Part shown: piece by piece, positions 19,748 through 25,864 of the stretch
Layout of the letters: the number at the start of each line of letters is the position of its first letter
Position numbering within the stretch: position 1 is the first letter of the stretch
IMG/VR virus record: IMGVR_UViG_3300042691_017573
Span: 1 to 35,023 of that record
DNA: 35,023 bases
From: a virus
Strand: one strand, 5' to 3'
Notes under the pieces: generated by a model
Told to the model about the DNA's origin: nothing
Databases searched by the model: none
Seen by the model: the letters and a program-made list of their open reading frames with translations, nothing else
Program-made: the position numbers and the translations under genes

Positions 19748-19978
19748 ATGAAATACTACGAAATATTAAAAAACTTTGACCATAATACTAATGCAAGAGC
19801 TATAATCCTAAACTGGATAGAGAAGTATAAGAGTACTAAAAACCCTTACTTTGCTAGATGTGTATTTGAAGCTACTGGCAACTATCCAGATGACCTAAAA
19901 AGTTTTGGACTAGATGTAGGCAAAGGCTGGAAAAGTAGAGAGCTAGAATTTATCAACGTACCTAATATGATTTACTAA
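19748..19978 (+). CDS. Hypothetical early protein (76 aa)
   Basis: Alpha/beta mix with a helical N-terminal half (MKYYEILKNFDHNTNARAII) and a C-terminal part containing GKGWKSRELEFI. No motif recognised. It directly precedes the ERF recombinase gene. Confidence 0.6.
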   Translation: MKYYEILKNFDHNTNARAIILNWIEKYKSTKNPYFARCVFEATGNYPDDLKSFGLDVGKGWKSRELEFINVPNMIY

Positions 19979-19979
19979 T

Positions 19980-20459
19980 ATGAAAGAAACAAATCTATAC
20001 AAAAAACTTCTAGAGATTAAGAAACTAGTACCACACCTTGAAAAAGAGAAAGAAGGATTTAATTATAAGTACACTTCACCTGAATCTGTACTAAATACGT
20101 TTAATCCACTAATGAACGAAGCTGGTATCTTTCTAAAGACCGAAGTACTAGAAGCTATACCTGAAAGAGTTACAGTAATAACAAAAACAAGCGAGAAGAT
20201 AGAAACTCTTTACACCCTTAAAATGAAATTTACTTTTATAGATGTAGACTCTGACGACATACTAGAGTGCCTATGGTGTTCTAGTGGTTGCAACGGAGAC
20301 GAGAAAGGTCTAGGCTCTGCCCTGACATATGCTGAACGATACTTTTTGCTAAAGACATTCAACGTATCAACAGGGGAAGATGACCCTGATGCAAGACAAG
20401 AAGAACGAGGTGAACAACCAAGGGGAACTTATAAAAAATCTAACGACTATGAAATCTAA
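19980..20459 (+). CDS. erf: ERF-family single-strand annealing protein (159 aa)
   Basis: Phage recombinase that anneals complementary single strands in recombination-dependent replication and repair. Residues 22-42 carry the N-terminal ERF block (GFNYKYTSPESVLN), and the core signature GLGSALTYAERYFLL is at 110-124, followed by TGEDDPD. The C-terminus is short and polar. Length is at the lower end of the family. The SSB-like gene follows after four bases, the usual pairing of annealase and single-strand binder. Confidence 0.9.
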   Translation: MKETNLYKKLLEIKKLVPHLEKEKEGFNYKYTSPESVLNTFNPLMNEAGIFLKTEVLEAIPERVTVITKTSEKIETLYTLKMKFTFIDVDSDDILECLWCSSGCNGDEKGLGSALTYAERYFLLKTFNVSTGEDDPDARQEERGEQPRGTYKKSNDYEI

Positions 20460-20463
20460 TTAT

Positions 20464-20862
20464 ATGGAAAACGAAAAACAAGACACAATATTTGTACAAG
20501 GTATGTTCTGGCGACCACGCCCTGAAACAGCACCAGAATTTGTAAGAGGGAAAATTGCTATGAACGTGCGAGATATGAAGCAGTTTTTTATAGACAATGC
20601 ACAACATATCAGTGGTAAAGGCTTTATCAATGTAGACCTTATGAAATCACAGAAAGGTACTTACTACTTCAAGCTAGATACATGGAAGCCTAAAAATACT
20701 GATACTGTTGCAGAGATTAAACAGGACATCAGAAAAACTCTTAATCCTAATATCACAGCAGAGGAAGCTGAAATCCTTGCTGAACACAGAGCGAAGCATA
20801 ATAAAAAAGTAGAAATTGAATACCCAGAAGAAGAGATTGACGAATCAATGATTCCCTTTTAA
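20464..20862 (+). CDS. ssb: SSB-like single-stranded DNA-binding protein (132 aa)
   Basis: Start taken at MENEKQDTIF (20464); an upstream in-frame ATG at 20380 would overlap the ERF gene by 80 bases. The body (FVRGKIAMNVRDMKQFFIDN and following strands) is compatible with an OB fold but diverged. The last residues, EIDESMIPF, are an SSB-type acidic tip (acidic run, Met/Ile, Pro-Phe), which in bacterial SSB recruits repair and replication proteins. Position right after the annealing protein supports the call. Confidence 0.75.
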   Translation: MENEKQDTIFVQGMFWRPRPETAPEFVRGKIAMNVRDMKQFFIDNAQHISGKGFINVDLMKSQKGTYYFKLDTWKPKNTDTVAEIKQDIRKTLNPNITAEEAEILAEHRAKHNKKVEIEYPEEEIDESMIPF

Positions 20863-20872
20863 CAACTAATAA

Positions 20873-20902
20873 CCACCCACCAGCTAATGCGTAAGTGTGG
20901 GT
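20873..20902 (+). other. Hairpin before the winged-helix gene
   Basis: ACCCAC pairs with GTGGGT across an 18-base loop, just upstream of the ATG at 20915. No U-tract; possible translational or stability element. Confidence 0.35.
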
Positions 20903-20914
20903 AATAAAAACAAT

Positions 20915-21133
20915 ATGAAAAAAACTGTATCAGAACTTATATACGAGTATTTGAAGAAGAACAGAAGATTTGTTTTCGGTGGAGAACTTGAGAGAAATAT
21001 ATCAAACTTTCATAAGCCGTCTTATGTATCAAGAGAATTAAGAAGAATGGCAGAAGAAGATTTGATATATAAAGATTATAGAAAAGTAGACGGTAAGAGA
21101 GTGGTAGTTTATCGGTATAAAAAACATGCGTAA
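20915..21133 (+). CDS. Winged-helix-type protein (72 aa)
   Basis: ATG 20915 is chosen over a GTG six codons upstream. Helix VSELIYEYLKKNRRFVFGGE, a turn, a second helix (SYVSRELRRMAEEDLI) and a basic beta hairpin (YRKVDGKRVVVYRYKK) give the order of a winged helix. Probably DNA-binding, possibly regulating the recombination genes. The last bases overlap the NinB start. Confidence 0.65.
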   Translation: MKKTVSELIYEYLKKNRRFVFGGELERNISNFHKPSYVSRELRRMAEEDLIYKDYRKVDGKRVVVYRYKKHA

Positions 21134-21533
21134 TGTCTATCTAGCAAAATCAGTAGACGGAAAGCTATCTCTAGGTAGTGAGTTAAACAAGGCTTTATTT
21201 CAACAGGACTTGAAAGAACACGAGGGAAAGACGTACAGAATTGAAAGGGTGATACCAAAAAGGAGTAACTCACAAAATCGAATGTACTGGGCGTATCTTA
21301 ATATTATCGAGTATGAAACAGGTAATAATGCGAACGACCTCCACGAGTTATTCAAACGTACCCTATTACCCCCAAAATTCATTACTGTTATGGGCAAAGA
21401 AATAAAGATACCTAAAAGCACTACTGAATTAACCAAACTAGAGTTCGGAGAGTATCTCGACAAAATTGGAGCTGAAACTGGAGTACCCGTACCTGACCCT
21501 AGAGAGCTTGAAAACTTTATACCGAACTACTAA
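21126..21533 (+). CDS. ninB: NinB-type recombination protein (135 aa)
   Basis: Residues 46-58 (RSNSQNRMYWAYL) and the following GNNANDLHELFKR match the lambda NinB/Orf family, which binds single-stranded DNA and helps load annealing proteins. The C-terminal part (LENFIPNY) is ordinary. It overlaps the winged-helix stop by 8 bases and its own stop overlaps the next ATG (TAATG). Context with ERF, SSB and RusA is the classic lambdoid recombination set. Confidence 0.85.
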   Translation: MRNVYLAKSVDGKLSLGSELNKALFQQDLKEHEGKTYRIERVIPKRSNSQNRMYWAYLNIIEYETGNNANDLHELFKRTLLPPKFITVMGKEIKIPKSTTELTKLEFGEYLDKIGAETGVPVPDPRELENFIPNY

Positions 21534-21871
21534 TGCGACCAATATCACCACGAGTTAGAAAAATACTAGACGAACGTAAGCCTGTATGTGCTAGACGTAT
21601 TGACGGAGGTTGTGCAGGTAGACTAACACGGGAGCATAGTTTGATATATGCTTCACGCCAAATTGACGAAGCGTGGGCAATAGTTTTCTTATGTGCGTAC
21701 CACCATGCAGTAGATGAGTATCAAGACGGTGGAGATTTACAGAAAGAAAAGAATGTATGGATTGCACTTAATCAAGCGACTGATGAAGAACTTAAAAAGT
21801 ATTCAAAAGCTATTAACTATATCCGTATGCGTGATATACTAAACCTAAAGTATGGTAAATATTATCCTTAA
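21533..21871 (+). CDS. HNH-like / zinc-binding nuclease candidate (112 aa)
   Basis: A Cys-His set in the order C19, C27, EH at 34-35, C54, HH at 57-58 (CARRIDGGCAGRLTREH and CAYHHAVDEYQ) looks like the treble-clef core of an HNH-type endonuclease or NinG-like protein, with a helical C-terminal third. The last 20 bases overlap the RusA start. Nuclease activity is inferred, not shown; a structural zinc site without catalysis is the alternative. Confidence 0.65.
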   Translation: MRPISPRVRKILDERKPVCARRIDGGCAGRLTREHSLIYASRQIDEAWAIVFLCAYHHAVDEYQDGGDLQKEKNVWIALNQATDEELKKYSKAINYIRMRDILNLKYGKYYP

Positions 21872-22226
21872 AGGTGAACCAAAAAGCACTAGTCATATAT
21901 ACAAGATTACATGTAAAGGTAGATTTGCAAGTATGTACATGAGTCGTGAGGGAAAAGCGATTAAAGAAAGTTATCAGTGGCAAGTTAAATCTCAGTGGAA
22001 AAGTAAACCTATTGAAACTGATATTGCTATAAATATAAAACTATATTTTGGCACTAAAAGAAAATCTGATTGGGATAATTACAATAAGTTATCTATGGAT
22101 AGTATGTCAGGTATTCTTTGGAAAGATGATAGTCAAATATTAAAAGCAACAGTTGAGAAGTTTTACGATAAAGAAAATCCTAGAATTGAGATAATATTAT
22201 CAGAATATAAACAAATAGAGAGATGA
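21852..22226 (+). CDS. rusA: RusA-family Holliday junction resolvase (124 aa)
   Basis: Resolves four-way junctions arising from annealing and replication. The catalytic pattern DWDNYNKLSMDSM (residues 73-85) with D73, D75 and D83 and the following GILWKDDSQI is the RusA signature. Length is typical (about 120). The gene overlaps the HNH-like gene by 20 bases and ends in an ATGA overlap with the YopX gene. Confidence 0.9.
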   Translation: MVNIILKGEPKSTSHIYKITCKGRFASMYMSREGKAIKESYQWQVKSQWKSKPIETDIAINIKLYFGTKRKSDWDNYNKLSMDSMSGILWKDDSQILKATVEKFYDKENPRIEIILSEYKQIER

Positions 22227-22564
22227 GACTAATAAAATTTAGAGCTTGGAATAAGAATGACTCGCGTTCAAATGAAAGAATGATTTACGGAGTTACTCTT
22301 CATCACGATGGACAAGTAATAATGCCAGACGGTTGCTTATACAATTATCCATTAATGCAATACACAGGAATCAAGGATAGCGAAGGAGTAGAAATATACG
22401 AAGGTGACATTGTTCAATGGCTAGACAGAGACTACGCACACAATGAACTTATAGAATATGACGTAGAAAAATGTGCTTTTACTCTCGGTGGAACATATAT
22501 AAACACCAAAGTAGAGTTAAGTGTTATTGGGAATATTTATGAGAATCCAGAGCTACTTAAATAA
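22223..22564 (+). CDS. YopX-family protein (113 aa)
   Basis: Opens MRLIKFRAWNKN and contains LMQYTGIKDSEGVEIYEGD, then ends VIGNIYENPELLK, the three conserved blocks of the YopX family found in many phages. The fold is a small beta protein; function is unknown. Coupled to rusA by ATGA and to the HTH gene by a direct TAA-ATG junction. Confidence 0.9.
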   Translation: MRLIKFRAWNKNDSRSNERMIYGVTLHHDGQVIMPDGCLYNYPLMQYTGIKDSEGVEIYEGDIVQWLDRDYAHNELIEYDVEKCAFTLGGTYINTKVELSVIGNIYENPELLK

Positions 22565-22738
22565 ATGAAAAAACTTCCTGAAAAAGCAAAACAGATAAAA
22601 CACTACATACAGCATAGTAGACTGTCATATCAAAAGATAGCTGATAAAGTAGGATTAAGAACAAGACAAGCTGTACTCTGGTATATTAAAAAATATCAGA
22701 TTACAAGCAAGGTTAAGGATTATATCGTGAAAAAGTAG
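22565..22738 (+). CDS. Small HTH regulator (57 aa)
   Basis: ATG 22565 to TAG 22736-22738. A basic protein with a helix-turn-helix (YQKIADKVGLRTRQAVLWYI) after a charged N-terminus and a lysine-rich end. Last gene of the plus-strand operon, followed by an intrinsic terminator. Could repress the early operon or a site in the intergenic regions; its operator is not known. Confidence 0.7.
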   Translation: MKKLPEKAKQIKHYIQHSRLSYQKIADKVGLRTRQAVLWYIKKYQITSKVKDYIVKK

Positions 22739-22762
22739 TATAGTGCCTAGAAACGCAGAATT

Positions 22763-22784
22763 TGCCCAATAAAGGGCATTTTTT
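22763..22784 (+). terminator. Intrinsic terminator of the early operon
   Basis: TGCCC, loop AATAAA, GGGCA, then TTTTTT. Strong and correctly placed 25 bases after the last plus-strand stop. Confidence 0.9.
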
Positions 22785-22788
22785 GTTA

Positions 22789-22820
22789 CATAAAAGCCCC
22801 CGTCATATTTCAGACGGGAG
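22789..22820 (-). terminator. Intrinsic terminator of the Cys-rich gene
   Basis: Minus strand: CCCGTC (22818-22813), 8-base loop, GACGGG (22804-22799), then GGCTTTTAT. Faces the plus-strand terminator, so the two operons converge here. Two further small hairpins (22824-22839 and 22839-22854) lie between it and the gene. Confidence 0.75.
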
Positions 22821-22872
22821 CAGTCGCTATTTCAAGCGAGGTCAATTAAGACCTAGATAATCACCTCCATTT

Positions 22873-23052
22873 CTATTTGAGTGTTAGCTCAAGTTGTTGC
22901 CCCTCATAGGACAACGAAATTAGTTCAGGGTGATGTTGTGGTACATCTTGGTGCTTTGCGAGTTCGGCACAAGTGCTATCGCAAAAACTTCCTTGTTCGG
23001 TTTCCACAGGGCTTATTCCGTGAAGTGAGCAGTTGCAGTAATCGCAGTGCAT
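22873..23052 (-). CDS. Cys-rich zinc-finger-like microprotein (59 aa)
   Basis: ATG 23052-23050 to TAG 22875-22873; 59 residues. It has an N-terminal CDYCNC and a later FCDSTCAEL, i.e. two cysteine pairs spaced like a small treble-clef or TRASH-type zinc site, then a polar tail with several histidines. AGGAG is present about 9 bases upstream, a good SD in a genome that rarely has one. It has its own promoter (23357-23386), a structured leader and a terminator. A 37-codon frame beginning at a nearby ATG in another frame overlaps it but looks less protein-like. Confidence 0.65.
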   Translation of the reverse strand: MHCDYCNCSLHGISPVETEQGSFCDSTCAELAKHQDVPQHHPELISLSYEGQQLELTLK

Positions 23053-23356
23053 ATGGATTTTCTCCTCTCTTGTTGTGTTTGAGTTTCATAGATTTACAGG
23101 TAGGGAACAAAACTGGATATTGTCTACTGGGTAATCCCAATACTTATGTATTATCCCCTATCTATAAACCTATTTGATTACACGCTATACCCTCAATACA
23201 ATTACAGGATTGGCAAGTAATAAACCTCGAAAGGTCTATGGCGTGTTATTTCAATATATTTTCACTTTCCAATAATTATATTCAGGGCTAAGTACATATC
23301 CCCACCCTTCAGTGAGGGTATAACGCATAATCTACTCAAAAAGAACTTCTGTATCT
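23053..23356 (-). promoter_or_regulatory. Long structured 5' leader of the Cys-rich gene
   Basis: About 300 nt between the predicted start and the ATG with no convincing gene. It holds hairpin ACCCT/AGGGT (about 23309-23325), the three-way element at 23180-23246, and an AATAC/GTATT hairpin (about 23139-23152). Such a leader is long for a 59-aa protein and suggests RNA-level control. Confidence 0.5.
23180..23246 (-). ncRNA. Three-way-junction RNA element in the leader
   Basis: Minus strand: P1 ACACGC/GCGTGT (23241-23246 with 23180-23185), P2 AGACCT-TTCG-AGGTTT (23222-23237, UUCG tetraloop with one G-U), P3 ATTAC/GTAAT (23217-23221 with 23201-23205) with an 11-base loop (TTGCCAATCCT). P2 and P3 are directly adjacent. 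Compact aptamer-like fold; no known family assigned. Confidence 0.5.
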
Positions 23357-23386
23357 ATTATACTATGCAAATAATCTTATAATCAA
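23357..23386 (-). promoter_or_regulatory. Sigma70-type promoter for the Cys-rich unit
   Basis: Minus strand: -35 TTGATT (23386-23381), 18-base spacer, -10 TATAAT (23362-23357). It overlaps the 3' end of the 102-aa membrane gene; start near 23350. Confidence 0.7.
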
Positions 23387-23671
23387 CCCTGCTATCCCCA
23401 ATATAGCAACTGTGTATATAATAAATGTAACAAGTCTACCTATAAATTGAGATAGATTTTCTACTGCTATTTTGTCTATATCTTTAGGTATTTCTTCTCC
23501 ATCTTGATTTATTGCTTCGTATTCATCAATTATCATATTAGGATTTTCTTTTAAGTTATATTTCCAGCCGTCTTGAAATTCTAAAAAGAATCCATTAGGT
23601 GTATCTAACATTGTAGCTTTTTCTATTTTCTTTGTTCGTGGATTTATTGCTTTTGTGTAAAAATTGCTCAT
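23363..23671 (-). CDS. Membrane-anchored protein (102 aa)
   Basis: Start set at ATG 23671, which forms an ATGA overlap with the HExxH gene; an ATG three codons earlier is less likely. Residues 1-75 are polar with a beta-prone part (NGFFLEFQDGWKYNL), and the C-terminus is a transmembrane helix (LVTFIIYTVAILGIAGLIIR). Probably a cytoplasmic domain anchored in the inner membrane. Family not recognised. Confidence 0.7.
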   Translation of the reverse strand: MSNFYTKAINPRTKKIEKATMLDTPNGFFLEFQDGWKYNLKENPNMIIDEYEAINQDGEEIPKDIDKIAVENLSQFIGRLVTFIIYTVAILGIAGLIIRLFA

Positions 23672-24036
23672 ATATTGCATGATTGAGTTAAATATCCTAA
23701 TAAATATGCGTATGCTTCTTCTGATTCTTGTGTCAGAGGTATTCCTTTTTCTCTTAGCATATAAGCAGTGGAATGGAATAATTCATGAATCAATACTGGT
23801 TTATTTTCTTTGATAATCCAAATAATACTGCCTCCACCATGTAGACAAGCTGTTCTAGCTCGTGTATATGATTGTACATCTACTATACCTTTAGCTGATT
23901 CCTTAACATCATCTTCAACATTTTTGTCTATCCACTTCAGTACCTCTTCTTTTGTGTGACCGATTAAAACAATAACTTGTGAGTCGTAAACATTGACTGG
24001 TATAAAGATTTCTCTAAGAGTACGTTTCTTTTTCAT
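23668..24036 (-). CDS. HExxH metallopeptidase-like protein (122 aa)
   Basis: The correct start is ATG 24036 (MKKKRTLREIFIPVNVYDSQ); an in-frame extension upstream to 24213 reads through the tRNA and is not coding. The C-terminal half has HELFH (VLIHELFHST), the zinc-metallopeptidase signature, with a downstream Glu-rich helix (SEEAYAYLLGYL) that could supply the third ligand. No signal peptide, so it would act in the cytoplasm, or in the virion after packaging. It is compact for a peptidase. Starts two bases after the tRNA 3' end and is coupled to the membrane gene by ATGA. Confidence 0.7.
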   Translation of the reverse strand: MKKKRTLREIFIPVNVYDSQVIVLIGHTKEEVLKWIDKNVEDDVKESAKGIVDVQSYTRARTACLHGGGSIIWIIKENKPVLIHELFHSTAYMLREKGIPLTQESEEAYAYLLGYLTQSCNI

Positions 24037-24038
24037 AG

Positions 24039-24123
24039 TGGGGAGTGTAGGAGTCGAACCTACCGAGCCAATACTGACAATAGATTTACAGTCTATCCTT
24101 GCTCCGTACAAGTTTAACGCCCC
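24039..24123 (-). tRNA. tRNA-Tyr: tRNA-Tyr (GTA anticodon), class II
   Basis: 85 nt on the minus strand. Acceptor GGGGCGT pairs with ACTCCCC (one C-U mismatch); D-arm CTTG/CAAG with GG in the loop; anticodon stem ATAGA/TCTAT with loop CTGTAAA; a long variable arm (about 16 nt); T-arm GTAGG-TTCGACT-CCTAC; discriminator A; no encoded CCA. The long variable arm and GTA anticodon are typical of bacterial tRNA-Tyr. Only two bases separate its 3' end from the ATG of the next gene. Confidence 0.88.
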
Positions 24124-24151
24124 ATGCTTGTAACTTACACATAAATAATAA

Positions 24152-24184
24152 CACAAAAGCCCCAATGGATAAAGGGCTTCTGTG
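24152..24184 (-). other. Strong hairpin upstream of tRNA-Tyr
   Basis: Eleven consecutive pairs on the minus strand, including one G-U that is A-C on plus, so it belongs to the minus transcript. It is followed by a short U-run. It may be a terminator for the lysis genes or a processing hairpin for the tRNA precursor. Confidence 0.55.
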
Positions 24185-24191
24185 CAAAACA

Positions 24192-24213
24192 TGAAAAGTG
24201 GTACGTCTACCAC
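24192..24213 (-). terminator. Hairpin with U-run after the transglycosylase gene
   Basis: Minus strand: GTGGTA, loop GACG, TACCAC, then TTTT. It is either the terminator of the lysis operon or, since it begins at the predicted start of the 24220-24247 promoter, a 5' cap hairpin of the tRNA transcript. Confidence 0.55.
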
Positions 24214-24219
24214 GTGGGT

Positions 24220-24247
24220 ATTATATTCTATTTTATACTAGATGCAA
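24220..24247 (-). promoter_or_regulatory. Possible promoter for the tRNA unit
   Basis: Minus strand: TTGCAT (24247-24242), 16-base spacer, TATAAT (24225-24220), overlapping the end of the transglycosylase-like gene. Confidence 0.5.
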
Positions 24248-24758
24248 TACTTTGAGCGTATGAACATGAATCAAATTTTACGCCATATTTATTGATACCT
24301 TTTGAACATTTACCCATATGACCTTGATTATGAAGTAGTGCTACCTGATATGGTGTGTACCCTTTTTCTAGGTAAAGCGTATTTACTGTTACCATAAGAT
24401 TATATTCATTCTCAAATGTCATAGGTAATGTAGTAGTACCTAGATATTTCTTAATGTACGCTTTGTAGGTAGTGGGTAAGAATTGAAAGCAACCCCTTTC
24501 TCCTGATGCACCTTTAGCGTTACAGTTTCCTCCTGATTCTTTCTGTAAAATAGCATTAGTAATTTGTATACCTAACACTTTATTTTTAGGTATATATTCT
24601 ATCGTTCGCACTTCTTTGAGTCGGATAATATCTTGTATCAAAGCATGTGCATATATTAATTGTAATGAAGTAAGTAAAACAAATGTGTAAATTATAAATC
24701 GTTTCAAGTTGTAATGTGGGGATAGACTGAAATGCTTATATATTGCTACCAGCGACAC
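24228..24758 (-). CDS. Transglycosylase-like wall enzyme with N-terminal anchor (176 aa, or about 159 from a TTG)
   Basis: The region after the hydrophobic segment contains an SLT-type lysozyme motif: ILQKESGGNCNAKG with the candidate catalytic Glu, then GERGCFQFLPTTYKAY. A hydrophobic helix (FIIYTFVLLTSLQLIYAHA) near residues 21-39 acts as signal or anchor. The GTG start gives 17 polar residues before it; a TTG at 24707 would start directly MKRFIIY, which looks more like a signal sequence. The enzyme would cut peptidoglycan glycan strands at lysis or infection. Follows the small-RNA candidate. Confidence 0.7.
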   Translation of the reverse strand: MSLVAIYKHFSLSPHYNLKRFIIYTFVLLTSLQLIYAHALIQDIIRLKEVRTIEYIPKNKVLGIQITNAILQKESGGNCNAKGASGERGCFQFLPTTYKAYIKKYLGTTTLPMTFENEYNLMVTVNTLYLEKGYTPYQVALLHNQGHMGKCSKGINKYGVKFDSCSYAQSIASSIK

Positions 24759-24865
24759 TGGTTATATAACATGAGTACAGTATGTGCTACATAAGAAGTA
24801 CGCTCAAACTGGATATATATAATTTTACTATCTACAAATAGTTACGCAAGGGCGTTATACACAAA

Positions 24866-24890
24866 GAAAAAACCACTGTTGACCCAGTGA
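24866..24890 (-). terminator. Intrinsic terminator
   Basis: Minus strand: TCACTG, loop GGTCAA, CAGTGG, then TTTTTT. Ends the endolysin transcript and the small-RNA candidate. Confidence 0.75.
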
Positions 24891-25004
24891 TTTGTTCTTC
24901 ATTGCCTAGATGTCGCACCACGATAATCTACGCAGTAACTAACCGTATTAAAAGTGAAACGCTACCTTTAATTAAAATGAAATATAATTTGTACGTTCAC
25001 TTTC
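24866..25004 (-). ncRNA. Small RNA candidate between promoter and terminator
   Basis: A 139-nt unit on the minus strand. The promoter at 25011-25038 predicts a start near 25004; the 5' end pairs as AAAGTGAA with TTCACTTT (24996-25003 with 24951-24958, plus CG/CG), and the unit ends in the terminator at 24866-24890. No ORF longer than about 15 codons is present. It lies in the only sizeable gap of the lysis region, between the endolysin stop and the transglycosylase-like gene. Confidence 0.55.
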
Positions 25005-25010
25005 TGATTT

Positions 25011-25038
25011 ATTATACTACTTTATTCTATAAATCAAA
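25011..25038 (-). promoter_or_regulatory. Promoter for the small-RNA candidate
   Basis: Minus strand: TTTGAT (25038-25033), 16-base spacer, TATAAT (25016-25011), overlapping the 3' end of the endolysin gene. Confidence 0.5.
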
Positions 25039-25460
25039 ATAGGATATCCACCTTGTTCTCTGTATCTTTTAATCCATGATGCGAATGTAAAGTTTGTTGT
25101 CCATAATCCTGTAGAAGATGAGTTTGACATAATCTCATCATTCTCTCCTACAATTCCAACATGACCATGTTTTACTTTTCCAGTTTTACCCATACCTGTT
25201 GGCGACATAACAATATCACCAGCTCGAATATCTTTAGGCTTGAAGAAGAATGGAGAAGCTTTGAGCTGATTATTTAACTCTGCTGTACTTACACTTCCTC
25301 GGATAGCTTGTGGAAAAAGTGATTTTATAATAGCTGATACACTATCTGCACACCCTAAATCATCTATTGCCATGTCTAAAGGTGATGCATCTGTACCTAA
25401 AAATGACAATGCTTGTGCATATAATCGTACTCTATTTGTTTGATCTTTTGTTGTTTTCAT
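25017..25460 (-). CDS. NlpC/P60- or CHAP-like endolysin (147 aa)
   Basis: A cysteine-peptidase order is visible: catalytic Cys in LGCADSVSAIIK (residues 36-47), later AGDIVMSPTGMGK, then KHGHVGIVGEND with the candidate His, and an acidic/aromatic C-terminus. This Cys-then-His order is that of NlpC/P60 and CHAP amidases, which cleave peptidoglycan peptides. No signal peptide, so a holin is needed for access to the wall, consistent with the coiled-coil membrane gene just upstream. Length is minimal for the family, without a separate cell-wall-binding domain. Confidence 0.75.
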   Translation of the reverse strand: MKTTKDQTNRVRLYAQALSFLGTDASPLDMAIDDLGCADSVSAIIKSLFPQAIRGSVSTAELNNQLKASPFFFKPKDIRAGDIVMSPTGMGKTGKVKHGHVGIVGENDEIMSNSSSTGLWTTNFTFASWIKRYREQGGYPILIYRIK

Positions 25461-25464
25461 TGAT

Positions 25465-25863
25465 TTAATCTAGTTTACTAATACCATATTTAATTGCTAA
25501 ATAGGCTGATACTACTGTGGGAAACCATGCTAGTACAGTCAAAACAATCTTTTCTCTCAAAGACAGTCTTGACTCTAATATCATTTTATCTTTATCAAAA
25601 TTTATATTTTTTACTTTTTCAACATGTTCCTCTAAAGGCTTTAATCTCTTGTTTACTTCCATTATTGCCATTTCTTTTTCATCAGTTATATGTTGTTCTA
25701 GTCTATTTTTCCAAGAGTCCAATCCATAGATTTTTTTATCTATTTCTTTGATAGTAATTGCATTTATATCATGTACTTCTTTCATGGATTTAACTATCCC
25801 AGTGAGTTCACCGAACTTTGTACTCAAATCTATAAGTATTTTTGTCTGTTCGTCTATTTGCAT
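25465..25863 (-). CDS. Holin candidate: coiled coil with C-terminal membrane helix (132 aa)
   Basis: Residues 1-90 are a long charged helix with a strong coiled coil (NKRLKPLEEHVEKVKNINFD); the last 25 residues include one transmembrane helix (IVLTVLAWFPTVVSAYLAIK). This is the layout of XhlA-type holin or haemolysin proteins. It lies between two wall-hydrolase genes, as expected for a holin. It could instead be a membrane-bound accessory. One transmembrane pass would need oligomerisation to make holes. Confidence 0.65.
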   Translation of the reverse strand: MQIDEQTKILIDLSTKFGELTGIVKSMKEVHDINAITIKEIDKKIYGLDSWKNRLEQHITDEKEMAIMEVNKRLKPLEEHVEKVKNINFDKDKMILESRLSLREKIVLTVLAWFPTVVSAYLAIKYGISKLD

Positions 25864-25864
25864 G

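Noticed and set aside
24037-24213. N-terminal extension of the HExxH protein
   Set aside because: The open frame to 24213 reads through tRNA-Tyr and its upstream hairpins and has no protein-like composition; ATG 24036 is right after the tRNA.
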